DNA of 16,997 nucleotides from Planctomycetaceae bacterium. Its GTDB lineage: Bacteria; Planctomycetota; Planctomycetia; Planctomycetales; Planctomycetaceae. Positions 13,998 to 16,997 of the stretch are shown piece after piece (position 1 is the stretch's first letter; each line of letters opens with the position of its first letter). The DNA is taken from NCBI GenBank assembly GCA_020426085.1, contig JAGQQP010000024.1:1-16997 (forward strand), given 5' to 3'. Made by a program: the position numbers and the translations under genes. The notes beneath the pieces are model-generated. The model had not been told where the DNA came from, did no database searches, and saw only the letters and a list, made by a program, of their open reading frames with translations.

Positions 13998-15974
13998 ATG
14001 AACCGATCACAATTCAATTCTACACAGACTGAAACCGTCAATTCTGCTCGACTTTTTGTCTGGAGTATGGTGATTCTACTGACTGCTGTTTTTCTGTCAG
14101 GATGCACGACTCTGTCACATGCTGCAGATTATGACCCATATCAGAATAATTTCAATCAGAATGATTATGGCCATTCATTTGAACGAGATCGACTTCAGTA
14201 TGGTCAAGATTCAATCGCACCTTCTTATCCAAACAATCGACGCTATCAACGGTTTCGTCCAGTTTCAGACGAAAACCGATTTGATGAATATGAGCTCAAA
14301 CTGAAGCAGTTATTGTCTGAAGAAGCTCAATATAATGAACGTCCTCGCAATCAAAATAATTCGTTCTCCAGAGATCGATTTGATGCTGGTCAGAGACGTC
14401 AGAGTCGTGATTATTTCGATAATAATATTGATAATCAGAAATTACGCGAGCTGATTCGAGAACTGCAGCAGAGGAGTATGCCTCAGTATGATCGAAATCG
14501 ATATGAAACAGAATTTCCAAATCAGTATCCTGTTGACCCAAATCAGGAACTTAGGAATAAAATTTCACAACGATACTCCAGTCCCTCTGTGGTAGGAACG
14601 TTGCAGAACCTGGATCCACAAAGAGCTTATTCATTTTACCTGGAGGTCAACCGCATGATCGATTCTCGTCATGTGCAACCACCTTCATACGATGTCAGGA
14701 CAAGAAAATCACTGCAAAATCTGATTCTTGCAGTGGAAAACCAGAATTTCATCAATGCCAATCGAGTTGCAGCATCACCGGAACAGATTCGTATGGCTCA
14801 GCAAAGCTGGCAGCAACTTATGAATCAGAATCCTGCTCGAAATGCACAGGACTCAGTGACAGTAATGCGTCAAGCCGCTGACATTGCTGGAAGTCAATTG
14901 AGAATGCAGGCAACAGGTGTGATTTATGAATTTGCATATGGATCCCTGGAAGCGCTTGATAAACACTCTCGTTTTGAATTCACTCCCAGTTACTCAGGTC
15001 CTCGCGTTGACGCGGGGGATAACAGTGTAGTAGGTGTAGGGGTTCAACTGAAAACGCACCGTGATGGTGCTGTCATCTTGCGAACTTTGAATGGAGGGGC
15101 AGCGCAAAAGGCAGGACTGCAGAGAGGTGATGTGATTGTTGGAGTCAATCAGAGAAACTTAGCTGGTCTTTCGCTGGATGAGGTTGCAAATCTAATTACC
15201 GGTCCAGCCGGTTCCTCAGTTGCGCTTGACGTCCGCAGAGAAGATAGAAATGCCAGAGTAAACCTGAGTCGTCAGGCAATTCAAATTACAAATATCAGTG
15301 AAGTCAAAATGGTTGATTCACAGCAGAAGATAGGCCTCATCCGTCTTGAAAAATTTGGAGAGGGTGCGGTCCAGGAATTAGATAGAGCATTATGGAGCCT
15401 GCATCAACAGGGAATGAAGTCTCTGGTATTCGATTTGAGAGGAAATCCGGGTGGGCTTCTGACTGAGGCAATTGCGATCTCAAACCGATTCGTCCCATCA
15501 GGTAAAATCGTTTCAACACGGGGACGTAATCAGAGTGATAATACGCTTGAGACAGCTACACATGATCAAACATGGAAAATACCTCTGGTCGTTTTAGTCG
15601 ATGGTGATAGTGCAAGTGCCAGTGAAATATTCGCCGCTGCCATTCAGGAAAATCGGCGAGGTTTGATTATTGGTAGAAAAACTTATGGTAAGGGTACTGT
15701 ACAGACTCATTTTCCGTTGCAGTCTGTTTCTGGTACTTTCTGGTTAACCACAGCCAAGTTTTATTCGCCGACAGGTAGAGAGATGGCAGGCGTCGGAGTG
15801 AACCCGGATGTGACTGTAAATATGAGCGAACGCGAGCTTGAAGAGGTTGGACCGGTCGACCGGGATCTGAAGGCAGGTGTCAGCGCTATTTTAAGTCATA
15901 AACCAGGTGAACTGGTAAACAACATGTCCGGGAGACAACAGACCAGACCGGTACAATTTCAGTTTTCGGGTTAA
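13998..15974 (+). CDS. Lipoprotein PDZ/S41 C-terminal-processing protease with long disordered N-terminal extension
   Basis: From ATG 13998 (GGAGGGG just upstream; a TTG at 13980 is rejected) the protein has 658 residues. A hydrophobic signal ends in lipobox LSGC, so Cys36 is the likely lipidated residue. Residues about 40-200 are rich in Asn, Gln, Arg and Tyr and probably disordered. A helical segment (about 205-330) precedes a PDZ domain (about 344-425, VVGVGVQLK) and the S41 protease core (about 435-610), with FDLRGNPGG, catalytic Ser540 in SASAS and Lys565 in TYGKGTVQ, the same 25-residue spacing as in Prc/CtpA. These enzymes trim or degrade envelope proteins using a Ser/Lys dyad. It is larger than usual (about 400-450 residues) because of the front extension. 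It follows csrA on the same strand. An alternative type I cleavage after LSHA is possible. Its substrate is unknown. Confidence 0.93.
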   Translation: MNRSQFNSTQTETVNSARLFVWSMVILLTAVFLSGCTTLSHAADYDPYQNNFNQNDYGHSFERDRLQYGQDSIAPSYPNNRRYQRFRPVSDENRFDEYELKLKQLLSEEAQYNERPRNQNNSFSRDRFDAGQRRQSRDYFDNNIDNQKLRELIRELQQRSMPQYDRNRYETEFPNQYPVDPNQELRNKISQRYSSPSVVGTLQNLDPQRAYSFYLEVNRMIDSRHVQPPSYDVRTRKSLQNLILAVENQNFINANRVAASPEQIRMAQQSWQQLMNQNPARNAQDSVTVMRQAADIAGSQLRMQATGVIYEFAYGSLEALDKHSRFEFTPSYSGPRVDAGDNSVVGVGVQLKTHRDGAVILRTLNGGAAQKAGLQRGDVIVGVNQRNLAGLSLDEVANLITGPAGSSVALDVRREDRNARVNLSRQAIQITNISEVKMVDSQQKIGLIRLEKFGEGAVQELDRALWSLHQQGMKSLVFDLRGNPGGLLTEAIAISNRFVPSGKIVSTRGRNQSDNTLETATHDQTWKIPLVVLVDGDSASASEIFAAAIQENRRGLIIGRKTYGKGTVQTHFPLQSVSGTFWLTTAKFYSPTGREMAGVGVNPDVTVNMSERELEEVGPVDRDLKAGVSAILSHKPGELVNNMSGRQQTRPVQFQFSG

Positions 15975-16020
15975 ATTGAAGTCTCCGGATTATCAAGTTT
16001 TTCCCAGTTCCTGATAAAAT

Positions 16021-16113
16021 AAAGACTCTCGTATTCTACTTGATTCGATACAAAGCAATTTGCATTTCCGGTTGCCCCGGGTATCGAGCCTTGAGAGATA
16101 CGAGAGTTTTTTT
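16021..16113 (+). terminator. Large structured terminator-like element after the protease gene
   Basis: ACTCTCGTAT (16025-16034) pairs with ATACGAGAGT (16098-16107), extendable by AAAG/TTTT across the flanks to about 14 bp. Inside lies a second helix TCGATAC (16045-16051) with GTATCGA (16081-16087), and CCGG-N5-CCGG within the apical loop. Seven T residues follow (16107-16113). It lies about 50 bases after the protease stop, as expected for a terminator, but the 60-base enclosed region is much larger than usual and could be a small RNA or processed 3' end. Confidence 0.65.
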
Positions 16114-16118
16114 ATTAA
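16091..16118 (+). promoter_or_regulatory. Possible sigma-70 promoter of the sua5-type gene inside the terminator arm
   Basis: TTGAGA (16091-16096, 5/6) and TATTAA (16113-16118, 4/6) are 16 bases apart. The spacer is the right arm and T-run of the preceding structure. Transcription would begin near 16125, about 40 bases before the ATG. The T-run makes AT matches cheap, so this is tentative. Confidence 0.3.
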
Positions 16119-16165
16119 TATAGGGATCCTCAAAATCCTTGGTTCGAGTAATTGATTTGAGAATA

Positions 16166-16997
16166 ATGATGAAGTGTGAAATAACTCGGGATATTCAGGC
16201 TGCTGCCAACCTGATTCAGGGGGGAGAACTGGTTGCATTTGCTACTGAAACAGTCTACGGGCTCGGAGCGAATGCACTTAATCCCGAGGCAGTTGCACAG
16301 ATATTTGCCGTAAAACAAAGACCACACTTTGATCCGTTAATTGTGCATATTTCCAGCACACATCAACTTGCCGAGCTTACTTCTGAATTTTCATCTACAG
16401 CGGAGAGATTGGCTGATGTCTTTTGGCCAGGGCCATTAACACTGGTGTTACCGAAAAAAAAAGTCGTTCCCGATCTGGTGACGTCCGGTTTGGATTCAGT
16501 TGCCATTCGTATTCCTGCTCATCCTGTTGCCAGAAAGTTACTGGAATTAACTCAACTGCCAATTGCGGCACCCAGCGCGAATAAATTTGGACGACTCAGC
16601 CCTACTTGTGCTGTGGATGTGGCTGAACAACTCGGTGATGAAATCAAACTGATTCTGGATGGTGGACCTTGTACTGTCGGTGTGGAATCCACAGTCATCC
16701 AGTGTGTGGGCGACCTACCTGTACTACTCAGGCCAGGGGGGATTTCATTAGAAGAAATCCAAGATTGTGTCGGAGAAGTTCGGTTAGCAGAAATAGAAGA
16801 TTATGCTGAAACTAATTCACCTGTCAGTCCAGGTATGTTACCAAAACATTATGCACCAAGTACTCGATTAATGATCGTCGATCATCCAGATCAACTACCT
16901 GAAACAGGGTTAATTGGCGTCTTGAGTCTTTTTCCCCTTGATGATACCGAATTTCGTGACTGCCATTTTTCGGCTCAGCAGATTCTATCTCCTACGG
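16166..16997 (+). CDS. Sua5-type threonylcarbamoyl-AMP synthase, 3' end cut by window
   Basis: The frame opens at ATG 16166 (or ATG 16169) and runs off the window after 277 codons. It has the YrdC/Sua5 fold signature: VAFATETVYGLGANA (23-37), the K-x-R motif KQRP (Lys50, Arg52), FWPGPLTLVLP (86-96), and APSAN (Ser137, Asn139). Residues 221-231, SPGMLPKHYAP, form the Sua5 linker motif, and a C-terminal Sua5 domain follows, which separates it from the shorter TsaC. The enzyme makes threonylcarbamoyl-AMP from threonine, bicarbonate and ATP, the first step of the universal t6A37 tRNA modification; the product is passed to TsaD. It is cytoplasmic. The ribosome binding site (TGAGA) is weak. It is separated from the protease gene by a strong structured element, so it is probably a separate transcript. 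Confidence 0.93.
   Translation, partial: MMKCEITRDIQAAANLIQGGELVAFATETVYGLGANALNPEAVAQIFAVKQRPHFDPLIVHISSTHQLAELTSEFSSTAERLADVFWPGPLTLVLPKKKVVPDLVTSGLDSVAIRIPAHPVARKLLELTQLPIAAPSANKFGRLSPTCAVDVAEQLGDEIKLILDGGPCTVGVESTVIQCVGDLPVLLRPGGISLEEIQDCVGEVRLAEIEDYAETNSPVSPGMLPKHYAPSTRLMIVDHPDQLPETGLIGVLSLFPLDDTEFRDCHFSAQQILSPT

Noticed and set aside
16140..16149. GGTTCGAGT, resembling a tRNA T-loop
   Set aside because: The flanking bases do not pair into a T-stem and no acceptor, D or anticodon arm can be drawn.

Overview
The window looks like a piece of a planctomycete chromosome of moderate, fairly low GC content. This is inferred from gene style, not from a marker gene: coiled-coil proteins with one N-terminal membrane helix, an ExbD partnered with a terpene-cyclase-like toroid protein, a lipoprotein S41 protease with a long Asn/Gln/Arg-rich front end, a sigma-54 promoter and csrA. 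No rRNA, tRNA, CRISPR array, insertion sequence or phage gene is visible.

Layout. (1) 225-2003, plus strand: two tandem, probably paralogous membrane-anchored coiled-coil proteins, then a 54-codon one-helix membrane protein overlapping the end of the second. A 16-bp hairpin at 2035-2071 ends this unit and also the convergent one. (2) 2096-5529, minus strand: a probable four-gene operon read as M32 carboxypeptidase, membrane-anchored TlpA-like thioredoxin, alpha/beta hydrolase, rhodanese. (3) 5648-8312, minus strand: exbD followed one base later by a 748-residue protein with two membrane helices, a long disordered linker and a C-terminal alpha/alpha toroid. Its second helix carries the Ser-x3-His pattern of TonB/TolA. 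(4) 8647-10250, plus strand: a divergent UbiA-like membrane protein translationally coupled (ATGA) to a class I SAM methyltransferase. (5) 10271-12926, minus strand: a membrane protein resembling a degenerate cobalamin synthase (CobS), and an exported all-helical protein of unknown function. (6) 12927-13638: a 712-base gene-free region with a near-consensus sigma-54 promoter at its right end. (7) 13639-15974, plus strand: csrA and a lipoprotein PDZ/S41 C-terminal-processing protease whose leader is rich in GGA motifs, so CsrA may regulate it and itself. (8) 16166-16997: the first 277 codons of a Sua5-type threonylcarbamoyl-AMP synthase, cut by the window end, preceded by a structured terminator-like element.

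The best candidates for something new are the ExbD/TonB-like-helix/toroid pair, the UbiA-like plus methyltransferase pair lying beside a catalytically stripped CobS-like protein, and the sigma-54/CsrA/lipoprotein-protease circuit. Family calls rest on motifs read by eye; no database search was run.
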